A program made the position numbers and the translations under genes. Below are positions 33,040 through 40,071 of a stretch of DNA of 40,812 bases, one piece after another (position 1 is the first letter of the stretch; every line of letters begins with the position of its first letter). Below the pieces are notes generated by a model. That model saw only the letters and a program-made list of their open reading frames with translations, ran no database searches and had not been told where the DNA came from. Origin of the DNA: Erysipelotrichaceae bacterium (GTDB lineage Bacteria > Bacillota_I > Bacilli_A > Erysipelotrichales > Erysipelotrichaceae); the NCBI GenBank assembly GCA_017550145.1, contig JAFZQG010000018.1, positions 1 to 40,812 on the forward strand, in the 5' to 3' direction.

Positions 33040-33598
33040 AAAAACAAGAAAAATTGCAGGTGTCGGAATACTGACTGCTATTGTCATAGTTTTACAGATG
33101 ATGGGTTCTTTTATTAAGCTCGGACCGTTTTCCATTTCTCTGGTTCTGATTCCACTGGTAGTAGGAGCTGCTTTATATGGACCTTATGCCGGAGCATTTT
33201 TAGGTTTTATCTTCGGTTTGGTCGTTCTGTTATCCGGTGATGCTGCGGCATTTCTGGCTGTGACGGTATTCGGTACTGTTTTGACCGTCTTAGTTAAAGG
33301 AACTTTGGCTGGCTTTGCCAGTGGTATTGTTTATAAATTGTTCGCAAAGAAGCCATTCCTGGCTGCCGTAATGGCTGCTGTTTCTTGTCCGATAGTTAAT
33401 ACTGGAGTATTTCTTATAGGATGCTTATTATTCTTTATGCCGACGATTTCTGCATGGGCTGAAGCTTTAGGTTTTGCCAATGTATATACTTATATGATTC
33501 TGGGCCTGGTTGGAGGCAATTTTATCTTTGAATTATTAAGCAACGCTATTCTTTCTCCGATCATCGTCAGAATCATTGACATGGGTAGAAATAAATAG
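33029..33598 (+). CDS. ECF transporter substrate-binding (S) component
   Basis: A 189-residue integral membrane protein of the ECF S-component type, with about six hydrophobic helices. The opening KTRKIAGVGILTAIVIVLQMMG is the typical S-component N-terminus (charged, then AxxxA-like helix 1 that contacts EcfT). GPYAGAFLGFIFGLVVLLSG forms the next helices. S components capture vitamins or metal precursors and share an energising EcfA-A'-T module encoded elsewhere. The substrate cannot be told from the sequence. It overlaps recD2 by 11 bases and ends just before the alaS leader. Confidence 0.82.
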   Translation: MKNEKTRKIAGVGILTAIVIVLQMMGSFIKLGPFSISLVLIPLVVGAALYGPYAGAFLGFIFGLVVLLSGDAAAFLAVTVFGTVLTVLVKGTLAGFASGIVYKLFAKKPFLAAVMAAVSCPIVNTGVFLIGCLLFFMPTISAWAEALGFANVYTYMILGLVGGNFIFELLSNAILSPIIVRIIDMGRNK

Positions 33599-33619
33599 AA
33601 AATATGTTAATATATTAAA

Positions 33620-33822
33620 GAAGATTAGTAGATCGACGTAACATTATAGAGAGTATCCGTCTGGTGAAAGGATATATGTGAAACGGTTGAAGCTGCTTCC
33701 TTTGTCTTCAGGGCAATGCCTGACGCAGGTCTGCGTTAAAGACTTGAGGGCGGATATCTGATATCCGAACTAAGGTGGTACCGCGTTACTATGACGTCCT
33801 TAGATGAGGACGTTTTTATTTT
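33620..33822 (+). promoter_or_regulatory. T-box riboswitch upstream of alaS
   Basis: The leader carries a stem I region (AGAGAGTATCCGT, CTGGTGAAAGG), a specifier region GAA-GCT-GCT (Ala), a CTGCGTTAAAGAC stem III and the T-box AAGGTGGTACCGCG (33773-33786). The terminator is ACGTCCT (33794-33800) / AGGACGT (33807-33813) followed by a T run. The leader's 5' end is uncertain because no convincing promoter is visible; a TTGACA at 33576 has no well-placed -10. Transcription may also come from the spx operon. Confidence 0.93.
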
Positions 33823-33839
33823 TATAGGAGGATTTACGT

Positions 33840-36452
33840 ATGAACTATCTGACTGGTAATGAAGTAAGAAAGAAATTCCTGGACTTTTTCGTTTCAAAAG
33901 GACACATGATCGAACCGGGTGTATCACTGGTTCCGATCAATGATCCGACACTTCTGTGGATCAATGCCGGTGTTGCCGGATTGAAGAAGTATTTTGACGG
34001 CCGTGAGAAACCTCGCTGCAACCGCATAACAAATGCTCAGAAGTGTATCAGAACCAATGATATCGAGAATGTCGGTAAGACAGCCCGTCATCATACATTC
34101 TTTGAAATGCTGGGTAACTTCTCGATCGGTGATTATTTCAAGGAAGATGCTTTGAAATTCGCATACGAGTTTTTGACTTCACCGGAATGGATCGGTTTTG
34201 ATCCTGACAGATTATATGTGACGATGTATCCGGATGATACCGAAGCATACAGAATCTGGACTGAAGAAATCGGCTTCAATCCTAAACATATCCTCAAATC
34301 ATATGACAACTACTGGCAGATCGGTGAAGGACCATGCGGACCTGACTCCGAGATTTACTATGATCGCGGTGAAAAATATGATCCGCAGGGCTTAGGCGAA
34401 AGAGCTTTCTTTGAAGAACTGGAAAATGACAGATATATCGAAGTATGGAATGTCGTCTTCTCTCAATATGATGCCAAGGAAGGAGTTGAACGAAAGGATT
34501 TCAAGGAACTTCCGCAGAAGAATATCGATACCGGTATGGGATTAGAGAGATTAACGGCTCTGATTCAAGATGGAGAGACTAACTTTGATACCGATTTATT
34601 CTTACCGTATATTCATGCGGCTGAAAAATTTGCAAATAAGAAATACGCAGAAGATAAAATGGCATATAGAGTTATAGCCGACCATATCAGAACATGTGTC
34701 TTTGCCTTATCTGATGGAGCAACCTTCTCCAATGAAGGACGAGGCTATGTCTTGAGAAGAGTCTTAAGAAGAGCAATGCGTTACGGTAGAAATATCGGTA
34801 TTGAAAAACCTTTCCTTTATGAACTGGTCGATATCGTCTGCGCAAATATGAAAGACTACTATCCGTATCTGATGGAGAAGAGGGATTTCGTTAAAAAACT
34901 TATTCTGAAAGAAGAAGAGTCTTTCCTTATGACTTTATCAAATGGCGAGAAACTGCTTGATGAGGAGCTTAAAAAGGCTTCTGATGGCATTTTAAGCGGT
35001 GAAGTTATCTTTAAACTCTATGATACATACGGATTCCCTAAAGAAATGACGATCGAATCAGCTGAAGAGAAGGGTTTGAAGTGTGATATCGATGGTTTCA
35101 AAAAGTGTATGGAAAAACAGCGTGAAATGGCCAGAAATGCCAGAGATGTCGAAGAATCCATGCATAACCAGTCAGAAGATTTGCTCAACTTTACTGATCC
35201 GTTTACTTTTACCGGATATGAAAATGATACTGATGAAGCAAAAGTAATTGCTTTATTCAAAGACGGTAAGAGAGTAAATGAAATAAGTGATGAAGGTGAA
35301 GTGGTATTCGATCATTCATGCTTCTATGCCGAATCAGGCGGCCAATGCGCCGATACCGGTATTATTTCAAACGATAAGATCGAAGCTGATGTCAAAGATG
35401 TCAAGAAAGCTCCTAACGGACAGTTCTTACATCATGTAAAAGTAAATAAAGGCGTTTTAAAAGAAAACGAGACTTTAAAACTTGAAATCAATGCGGCAGA
35501 CCGTATGAAGATCAGAGCCAATCACTCATCCGTGCACCTCTTACAGGCTGCTTTGATCAAGGTTTTAGGTAATCATATCGCTCAGGCCGGTTCATATGTC
35601 TGCAAGGATTACGCCAGATTTGACTTCTCTCACTATGAGAAAGTATCCGATGAACAGTTAAGTGAAGTCGAAAAACTGGTAAATGAGTATATTTCCTTAC
35701 AGCTTCCGATCAAGACTGAAGTCTTAACGATCGAAGAAGCCAAGAAAACCGGCGCAATTGCCTTATTTGATGAAAAATACGGCGATACAGTAAGAGTTGT
35801 CTCCATGGGAGATGTATCCAAGGAATTCTGCGGTGGTACGCACGCATTCAATACTTCCGATCTTGGTTCATTCAAGATCAATTATGAGGAATCGATCGGT
35901 TCCGGAATCAGAAGGATCGAAATGATGACTAAAATGGGCTCTTATGAAGGCTTCAAGGAATACGAAAAGAAACTCAATGTCATCAAAGATGAACTGAAAC
36001 TTAAGAATATCGATATGATCTATGATCGTCTCATTCAGTTAAAGAATGAGAATTCACAGCTTAACAGTGAACTTAAACAGATCAAAGAAAAACTGATGAA
36101 TGAAGAAGCAAATTCGCTGATCTCCAAAGCTAAAGACAATGGTAAATTCAGATATATCTTACTGTCAGTAGATAATTATTCAGGAAATCTGAAAGATTAT
36201 GCCAACGGCATCAAGAATAAACTGGATGGCGGCTTTGTCTTCATCGTCAACAGGAATGAAAACAGATTATCCATGGTCGCAGCAGCCGGAAACAAGGCTC
36301 TGGATGCTGGAATCAAGTGCGGAGAAGTCATTTCCAAGGCCTGTGCTTTAGCTAACGGAAAGGGCGGAGGAAAGCCTGATCTGGCCCAGGGCGGCGGCAG
36401 TGACTGTGCATCTGAAACGGTCCTCAAAGAAGTTGAAAATCTGCTTATTTAA
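33840..36452 (+). CDS. alaS: Alanyl-tRNA synthetase
   Basis: An 870-residue class IIc synthetase for tRNA-Ala. The catalytic N-terminus shows NEVRKKFLDFFVSKGH, NAQKCIRTNDIENVGKT and FFEMLGNFSIGDYF; the editing domain has the zinc ligands H562 and H566 (HSSVH) and C664 and H668 (CGGTH), which clear Ser- and Gly-tRNA-Ala; the C-Ala domain at the end has GKGGGKPDLAQGGGSD. Length matches the family. TAGGAGG precedes the ATG. It heads the conserved alaS-ireB-yrzB-mltG cluster. Confidence 0.97.
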   Translation: MNYLTGNEVRKKFLDFFVSKGHMIEPGVSLVPINDPTLLWINAGVAGLKKYFDGREKPRCNRITNAQKCIRTNDIENVGKTARHHTFFEMLGNFSIGDYFKEDALKFAYEFLTSPEWIGFDPDRLYVTMYPDDTEAYRIWTEEIGFNPKHILKSYDNYWQIGEGPCGPDSEIYYDRGEKYDPQGLGERAFFEELENDRYIEVWNVVFSQYDAKEGVERKDFKELPQKNIDTGMGLERLTALIQDGETNFDTDLFLPYIHAAEKFANKKYAEDKMAYRVIADHIRTCVFALSDGATFSNEGRGYVLRRVLRRAMRYGRNIGIEKPFLYELVDIVCANMKDYYPYLMEKRDFVKKLILKEEESFLMTLSNGEKLLDEELKKASDGILSGEVIFKLYDTYGFPKEMTIESAEEKGLKCDIDGFKKCMEKQREMARNARDVEESMHNQSEDLLNFTDPFTFTGYENDTDEAKVIALFKDGKRVNEISDEGEVVFDHSCFYAESGGQCADTGIISNDKIEADVKDVKKAPNGQFLHHVKVNKGVLKENETLKLEINAADRMKIRANHSSVHLLQAALIKVLGNHIAQAGSYVCKDYARFDFSHYEKVSDEQLSEVEKLVNEYISLQLPIKTEVLTIEEAKKTGAIALFDEKYGDTVRVVSMGDVSKEFCGGTHAFNTSDLGSFKINYEESIGSGIRRIEMMTKMGSYEGFKEYEKKLNVIKDELKLKNIDMIYDRLIQLKNENSQLNSELKQIKEKLMNEEANSLISKAKDNGKFRYILLSVDNYSGNLKDYANGIKNKLDGGFVFIVNRNENRLSMVAAAGNKALDAGIKCGEVISKACALANGKGGGKPDLAQGGGSDCASETVLKEVENLLI

Positions 36453-36466
36453 TATACATATTAGTG

Positions 36467-36472
36467 TATAAT
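36467..36472 (+). promoter_or_regulatory. -10 box of the ireB-yrzB-mltG-udk cluster
   Basis: A perfect TATAAT, preceded by GTG as in the spx promoter, lies 14 bases after the alaS stop. The predicted start is near 36479, right at the AAGGAGGT Shine-Dalgarno (36480-36487). No good -35 box is seen. Confidence 0.45.
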
Positions 36473-36494
36473 TAATAAGAAGGAGGTGTATATA

Positions 36495-36752
36495 ATGGCT
36501 ACAAATAATTCCAGAACAATGTTATTTACTTCGGAAGAAATCAAGAGAGAAAACATGAAACAGCTCTTAAAAGAAGTTTCAGAAGCTCTTGAAGAAAGAG
36601 GTTATAACGCTGTAAATCAGATATCTGGTTATCTGATCAGCAATGATCCGGCCTATATTTCATCTCACAAAAATGCTCGTAATAATATCCAGCAGGTTGA
36701 AAGATACGAAATTATCGAAGAACTTGTCAGATATTACCTTGAAAGCAAATAA
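36495..36752 (+). CDS. ireB: IreB family regulatory phosphoprotein (YrzL, UPF0297)
   Basis: An 85-residue IreB protein. In Enterococcus IreB is phosphorylated by the PASTA kinase IreK and tunes cephalosporin resistance. Family marks are ALEERGYNAVNQISGYLISNDPAYISSHKNAR and the C-terminal IIEELVRYYL; the N-terminal Ser/Thr residues (NNSRTMLFTS) are where phosphorylation would occur. The ATG at 36495 is set by AAGGAGGT 7 bases upstream; a GTG three codons earlier lies within the Shine-Dalgarno and is unlikely. In B. subtilis yrzL is followed by the ruvX-like yrrK; that gene is absent here. Confidence 0.93.
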   Translation: MATNNSRTMLFTSEEIKRENMKQLLKEVSEALEERGYNAVNQISGYLISNDPAYISSHKNARNNIQQVERYEIIEELVRYYLESK

Positions 36753-36793
36753 TCATGAGTATATCGGATCATATTTAAAACAAAAGCAATAGT

Positions 36794-36813
36794 ACTCTCC
36801 GTTAGCGGAGAGT
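36794..36813. other. Perfect hairpin in the ireB-yrzB gap
   Basis: ACTCTCCG / CGGAGAGT, 8 bp with a TTAG loop, in the 90-base gap where ruvX usually lies. It lacks a T tract on the plus strand (CTATTTCG follows), so it is either a weak terminator or an RNA-processing or stabilising hairpin. Confidence 0.6.
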
Positions 36814-36842
36814 CTATTTCGTTAAAGAAAGAAAAACAAGAA

Positions 36843-37076
36843 ATGAAAGAGAATTCAATATTTATCACTGATGACGACGGCAAAGAAGTAGAAATGAAGA
36901 TATATTTCACTTTTGATATGAATGACAAGAATTATGTCGTTGTCTACGAAGAAGGAAATGAAGATGAACTTTATCCGTTTACTTATGACGATGAAGGAAA
37001 TCTATTTCCGGTTGAAAATGAAGAAGAAATGCAGCTGATTGAAGAGGTGGTTTCGGCATATGAAGAAGAGAACTAA
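36843..37076 (+). CDS. yrzB: DUF1292 family protein (YrzB)
   Basis: A 77-residue, strongly acidic protein of the DUF1292 family, equivalent to YrzB of the B. subtilis alaS cluster. The core IFITDDDGKEVEMKIYFTFD, YVVVYEEGNEDELYPF and NLFPVENEEEM are typical. No biochemical function is known to me. The Shine-Dalgarno is weak (AAAGAAAGAAA). The 3' end overlaps mltG by 17 bases. Confidence 0.88.
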   Translation: MKENSIFITDDDGKEVEMKIYFTFDMNDKNYVVVYEEGNEDELYPFTYDDEGNLFPVENEEEMQLIEEVVSAYEEEN

Positions 37077-38199
37077 GATTATTATTGCGATCCTGGTAGT
37101 TTTATTTCTAATTGTCGGTATTTTTGCCGGAGTAATTATTTATGTCAAAAACGCTTTAAAACCTACCGATGACTTCCTTGAAGGAAGAATCTGTGAAGAA
37201 GGCGTAGAAGCCTGTGATGCGACAGTTTTTATCGTTGATGAAGGTGCCTATGGAAAATCCACACTGGTTAAACTGCAGGAAAACGGCATCATCAAAGATG
37301 CGGATATAGTCTATTACTACAATAGGATCTTCGATGGTTATGAATTTGTGGCCGGATATTTTGAGATTCCGCATAAAATGACTGATGAATATGGAAATGA
37401 ACATCCTACGACACTTGATGAACTGCTGGCTTTCATTGCCGATCCGAAAAATGCTCATCAGGATACAGTAACTCTTTCTTTTGATGAAGGCGGATTGCTT
37501 GTTGATTATGCACAAAAGATCGGTGAGTATACCACAGTATCGGCTGAAGAATTGTTGAATTACTGGGATGATAGAGATGTAATCAGATCATACATGAATG
37601 AATATCCGTTCTTAACAGAAGAAATACTGGAAGACGATGTTAAACACTGTTTGGAAGGATATCTTTTCCCTGATACATATGAATTCTTCGAATTTACAAA
37701 CTGTGATGAGATTACCAGAAGATTCTTGGACAGAACTCTGGAAGTCTATCAGAAATATAAAGATGATTTTGATGCTTCTAAATTTACAATTAACGAGATT
37801 TTTACACTGGCTTCCATGGTTCAGTGGGAATCAGGCGATCCGACCGATTCAAGTCTTGTCGCCGGTGTATTCGTAAACAGGCTGAATGCCGAGATGATGT
37901 TACAGTCTTCTGTTACGACATGCTATGCCTTTGACATGAAAGAAGAATGTTTCGAAAAAGGTGATATAACCGAAATCAACTGGACATATCATCCTTACAA
38001 CACATATACAATCGATGGTTTCCCTCCAGGACCGATATGTAATGCGAATGAATTATCTATTTATGCATCACTTCATCCTGATACAGAAGACGGTTATTTC
38101 TTCTTTGTAGCCAACTACTGTGACGGCGGAACCAAATTTACCAAGACTTACGAAGAACATCTTTACTACAGCGATCTTTATGCTGCGTGCCTAAATTAA
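37060..38199 (+). CDS. mltG: Endolytic murein transglycosylase MltG
   Basis: A 379-residue membrane-anchored lytic transglycosylase that cuts nascent glycan strands and helps set their length. One N-terminal membrane helix (about residues 5-28) precedes the extracellular YceG domain. The active-site region reads LASMVQWESGDP: the Glu in QWES aligns with the catalytic Glu of the family EKE motif, so the site looks intact although the first Glu of that motif is Gln here. GLPPGPIC-like FPPGPICNANELS and YFFFVAN near the end are typical. The ATG at 37060 follows AGAGGTGG; a TTG at 37039 would only lengthen the cytoplasmic tail. Confidence 0.92.
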   Translation: MKKRTKIIIAILVVLFLIVGIFAGVIIYVKNALKPTDDFLEGRICEEGVEACDATVFIVDEGAYGKSTLVKLQENGIIKDADIVYYYNRIFDGYEFVAGYFEIPHKMTDEYGNEHPTTLDELLAFIADPKNAHQDTVTLSFDEGGLLVDYAQKIGEYTTVSAEELLNYWDDRDVIRSYMNEYPFLTEEILEDDVKHCLEGYLFPDTYEFFEFTNCDEITRRFLDRTLEVYQKYKDDFDASKFTINEIFTLASMVQWESGDPTDSSLVAGVFVNRLNAEMMLQSSVTTCYAFDMKEECFEKGDITEINWTYHPYNTYTIDGFPPGPICNANELSIYASLHPDTEDGYFFFVANYCDGGTKFTKTYEEHLYYSDLYAACLN

Positions 38200-38213
38200 C
38201 TAAAGGAGCTTGT

Positions 38214-38852
38214 ATGACTTACAAAAAACCTATCGTTATCGGAATCGCCGGAGGAACATGTTCCGGAAAATCATCTATTGCCAATATCCTGATTGATGCT
38301 TTCAGATATACCAAATCAATCACGATCATCAAGGAAGATGACTACTATAAAGATCAGTCAAATCTGCCGATGGAAGAAAGAGTTAAGACAAACTATGACC
38401 ATCCTCTGGCTTTTGACTTCGATCTGATGACCGATCATATTCATAAACTGATCGCCGGAGAAACGATCGAAAAACCGACTTATGATTACACCGTACATAA
38501 CAGATCCGATGTTACGGAGATCGTTCATCCAAGTGATGTTCTGATCATCGAAGGTCTTTTTGCCTTATACAACAAAGAAATAAGAGATCTCGAAGATATC
38601 AAGATCTTCGTTGATACAGCTGCCGATGTCAGATTTATCAGAAGACTTAAAAGAGATGTCAAGGAACGTGCCAGAACAATCGAAAACATCACCGAACAGT
38701 ATTTAAACACTGTTAAACCGATGCATGAACAGTTCATCGAACCGACAAAACAGTACGCTGATATCATCATTCCGCAGGGTAAATCCAATACCGTAGCGAT
38801 CGATCTGCTGAAGACGAAAATCAATAGTATAATCAACGAGAACGTGTTATAA
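38214..38852 (+). CDS. udk: Uridine kinase
   Basis: A 212-residue uridine/cytidine kinase for pyrimidine salvage. The P-loop is GIAGGTCSGKSS; IKEDDYYKDQSNL and NYDHPLAFDFDLM are the nucleoside-binding elements; YDYTVHNR and VLIIEGLFALYN follow; RRLKRDVKERAR is the lid. Length is normal. The ATG at 38214 follows AAAGGAG; a GTG at 38187 inside mltG is not needed. In B. subtilis yrrM, yrrN and yrrO lie between mltG and udk; here they are missing, giving a compact mltG-udk-greA order. Confidence 0.95.
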   Translation: MTYKKPIVIGIAGGTCSGKSSIANILIDAFRYTKSITIIKEDDYYKDQSNLPMEERVKTNYDHPLAFDFDLMTDHIHKLIAGETIEKPTYDYTVHNRSDVTEIVHPSDVLIIEGLFALYNKEIRDLEDIKIFVDTAADVRFIRRLKRDVKERARTIENITEQYLNTVKPMHEQFIEPTKQYADIIIPQGKSNTVAIDLLKTKINSIINENVL

Positions 38853-38853
38853 T
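38845..38853 (+). promoter_or_regulatory. Extended -10 promoter of greA
   Basis: TGTTATAAT, a TGn-extended perfect -10, overlaps the udk stop codon. The predicted start is near 38860, giving a 14-base leader that contains GGAGGG before the greA ATG. Confidence 0.55.
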
Positions 38854-38873
38854 GCTTTAGGTTGGAGGGCAAT

Positions 38874-39338
38874 ATGGAAGAGAAATTTTATGTTACCGAA
38901 GAAGGTTTGAATGACCTTAAAAATGAGTTAGAAACTCTTATACATGTAACAAGAGAAGAAGTTATAGAAGAACTGAAAGCTGCCAGAGCACAGGGTGACC
39001 TTTCGGAAAATGCCGATTATGATGCTGCCAGAGATCATCAGGCAAAAGTAGAATCAAGAATCAAGGAACTTGAGCATCAGATCAAGAATGCTGAAGTAAT
39101 TACCGAAGGCAGAAAGACAACTTTTGTCAGAATCGGTTCAACAGTTGAAATTCAGGAACTTGATACTAAAAATAAAATCACTTATAAGATCGTCGGTTCA
39201 GTCGAAGCTGATCCGCTCAATGGTTTACTGTCTAACGTTACTCCGTTAGCTGAAGCGATACTCGACCACAAAGTAAATGATGTCGTTACAGTAAACGTTG
39301 ATACACCGTATGATGTAAAAATCTTAAAAATAAATTAG
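38874..39338 (+). CDS. greA: Transcription elongation factor GreA
   Basis: A 154-residue Gre factor that stimulates RNA cleavage by backtracked RNA polymerase. The N-terminal coiled coil carries the acidic tip GDLSENADYDAARD with the key Asp-Glu pair, and the C-terminal FKBP-like domain holds FVRIGSTVEI and LSNVTPLAEAIL. Length is standard. The ATG at 38874 is preceded closely by GGAGGG; a TTG four codons upstream overlaps that Shine-Dalgarno and is rejected. It follows udk as in B. subtilis and ends at a hairpin terminator. Confidence 0.97.
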   Translation: MEEKFYVTEEGLNDLKNELETLIHVTREEVIEELKAARAQGDLSENADYDAARDHQAKVESRIKELEHQIKNAEVITEGRKTTFVRIGSTVEIQELDTKNKITYKIVGSVEADPLNGLLSNVTPLAEAILDHKVNDVVTVNVDTPYDVKILKIN

Positions 39339-39366
39339 GTATCAGGCAAAATTTTGCAAATAATGA
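39335..39366 (+). repeat. Surface-gene leader element, copy 1
   Basis: TTAGGTAT (39335-39342), 14 bases, then CAAATAATGA (39357-39366). The same two blocks with the same spacing recur at 40024-40055 before the next surface gene. The first block includes the greA stop codon. The spacer here contains the perfect palindrome GCAAAATTTTGC (39346-39357). It may be a promoter for a non-housekeeping sigma factor or a regulator site; this is inference. Confidence 0.6.
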
Positions 39367-39388
39367 GTAGGAGAACTACTCATTTTTT
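39363..39388 (+). terminator. greA terminator hairpin with embedded Shine-Dalgarno
   Basis: A perfect 8-bp stem ATGAGTAG / CTACTCAT with a GAGAA loop, followed by six T (39383-39388). The next gene's ATG begins on the following base. The only Shine-Dalgarno-like bases for that gene, AGGAGA, are at 39369-39374 in the stem and loop. Confidence 0.8.
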
Positions 39389-40027
39389 ATGCGCAAAATT
39401 ATCTTTTTACTGTTTATACTTCTGATTCTTAATGCTTTATCTTTTTTGTATTTGTATATTCTTAACGAAAACAGAACAGCATTTTCATCATTCACTTATG
39501 AAAAACCGCTGATCATTCAGAATAAAGAACTGATTCTTGATGATACTGAATCTTTTAAATTGGATGATTACTTCACAATCCTTTGTAATGAACAGTATTC
39601 ATATAAATATGAGTTTAATGATGAATCTTTAATTATCTGTCTGAATGACGAATGTTTTTACTATGATTATTCATTAAGAGAACCGGAAATTATCGAAACT
39701 ATAATTGAAAAAGAAGTAATAAAAGAGGTTTATATCAATACCGTTAATAATCAGAAAACCGAAAAAGAAGAATCTGATAATAGCATTAATAACGAACACG
39801 GTGACTATGAATATGAAAATGATTACTTTATCCTGAAGACTGATTACTGCTGCTTTCCTTGTGATACCGATCTTAATACGATAATCCAGGAAATACAGAA
39901 TTATGTCGAAACAAATAAAAGAATCACAGTTGATTATTCCCAGTTAAATCCATCACAAAATGGCTATTATTCCGTATATTTCATCACAAATGATGCAAAA
40001 TATGAATTATTTGTAGAAATAAGTTAG
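39389..40027 (+). CDS. Membrane-anchored extracellular protein, unknown
   Basis: A 212-residue protein with a single hydrophobic helix at residues 4-25 and only three residues before it (MRK), so an N-in, C-out anchor or uncleaved signal. The exterior part has a first beta-rich segment (about 38-95), a short charged helix (about 105-125, EIIETIIEKEVIKEVY), an acidic Asn/Glu linker and a second beta-rich module (about 155-212). The latter ends SQNGYYSVYFITNDAKYELF, like bacterial Ig-like domains with a GxYxVxY strand. Two Cys (CCFPC) start the module. The start is fixed: an in-frame TAG lies seven codons upstream with no start codon between, so translation begins right after the terminator T run. 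Confidence 0.65.
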   Translation: MRKIIFLLFILLILNALSFLYLYILNENRTAFSSFTYEKPLIIQNKELILDDTESFKLDDYFTILCNEQYSYKYEFNDESLIICLNDECFYYDYSLREPEIIETIIEKEVIKEVYINTVNNQKTEKEESDNSINNEHGDYEYENDYFILKTDYCCFPCDTDLNTIIQEIQNYVETNKRITVDYSQLNPSQNGYYSVYFITNDAKYELFVEIS

Positions 40028-40055
40028 GTATTCGATGATTTTTTTCAAATAATGA
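40024..40055 (+). repeat. Surface-gene leader element, copy 2
   Basis: TTAGGTAT (40024-40031), 14 bases, CAAATAATGA (40046-40055): identical blocks and spacing to copy 1, again starting at the stop codon of the preceding gene. The spacer sequence differs (T-rich), so the two blocks look selected rather than left from a simple duplication. Confidence 0.6.
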
Positions 40056-40071
40056 TTCGGAGGCGAATTAT
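40052..40071 (+). promoter_or_regulatory. Hairpin presenting the Shine-Dalgarno of the thioester surface gene
   Basis: ATGATTCG / CGAATTAT (8 pairs, one G-U) closes a GAGG loop; GGAGG (40059-40063) is the Shine-Dalgarno and the start ATG (40070) begins in the 3' arm. There is no T tract, so this is not a terminator. It resembles the hairpin at 39363 in position and loop. Confidence 0.5.

Noticed and set aside
33576..33613. Promoter for the alaS T-box from TTGACA at 33576
   Set aside because: No acceptable -10 box lies 16-18 bases downstream; AT-rich hexamers further on give spacers of more than 20 bases.
37840..37880. MltG might be inactive because the EKE motif reads QWE
   Set aside because: By my alignment with E. 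coli MltG the catalytic Glu is the second one of the motif, which is kept here; only the first Glu is changed.
38187..38213. GTG start for udk inside mltG
   Set aside because: The ATG at 38214 has AAAGGAG at good spacing and the family N-terminus; the earlier codons have no support.
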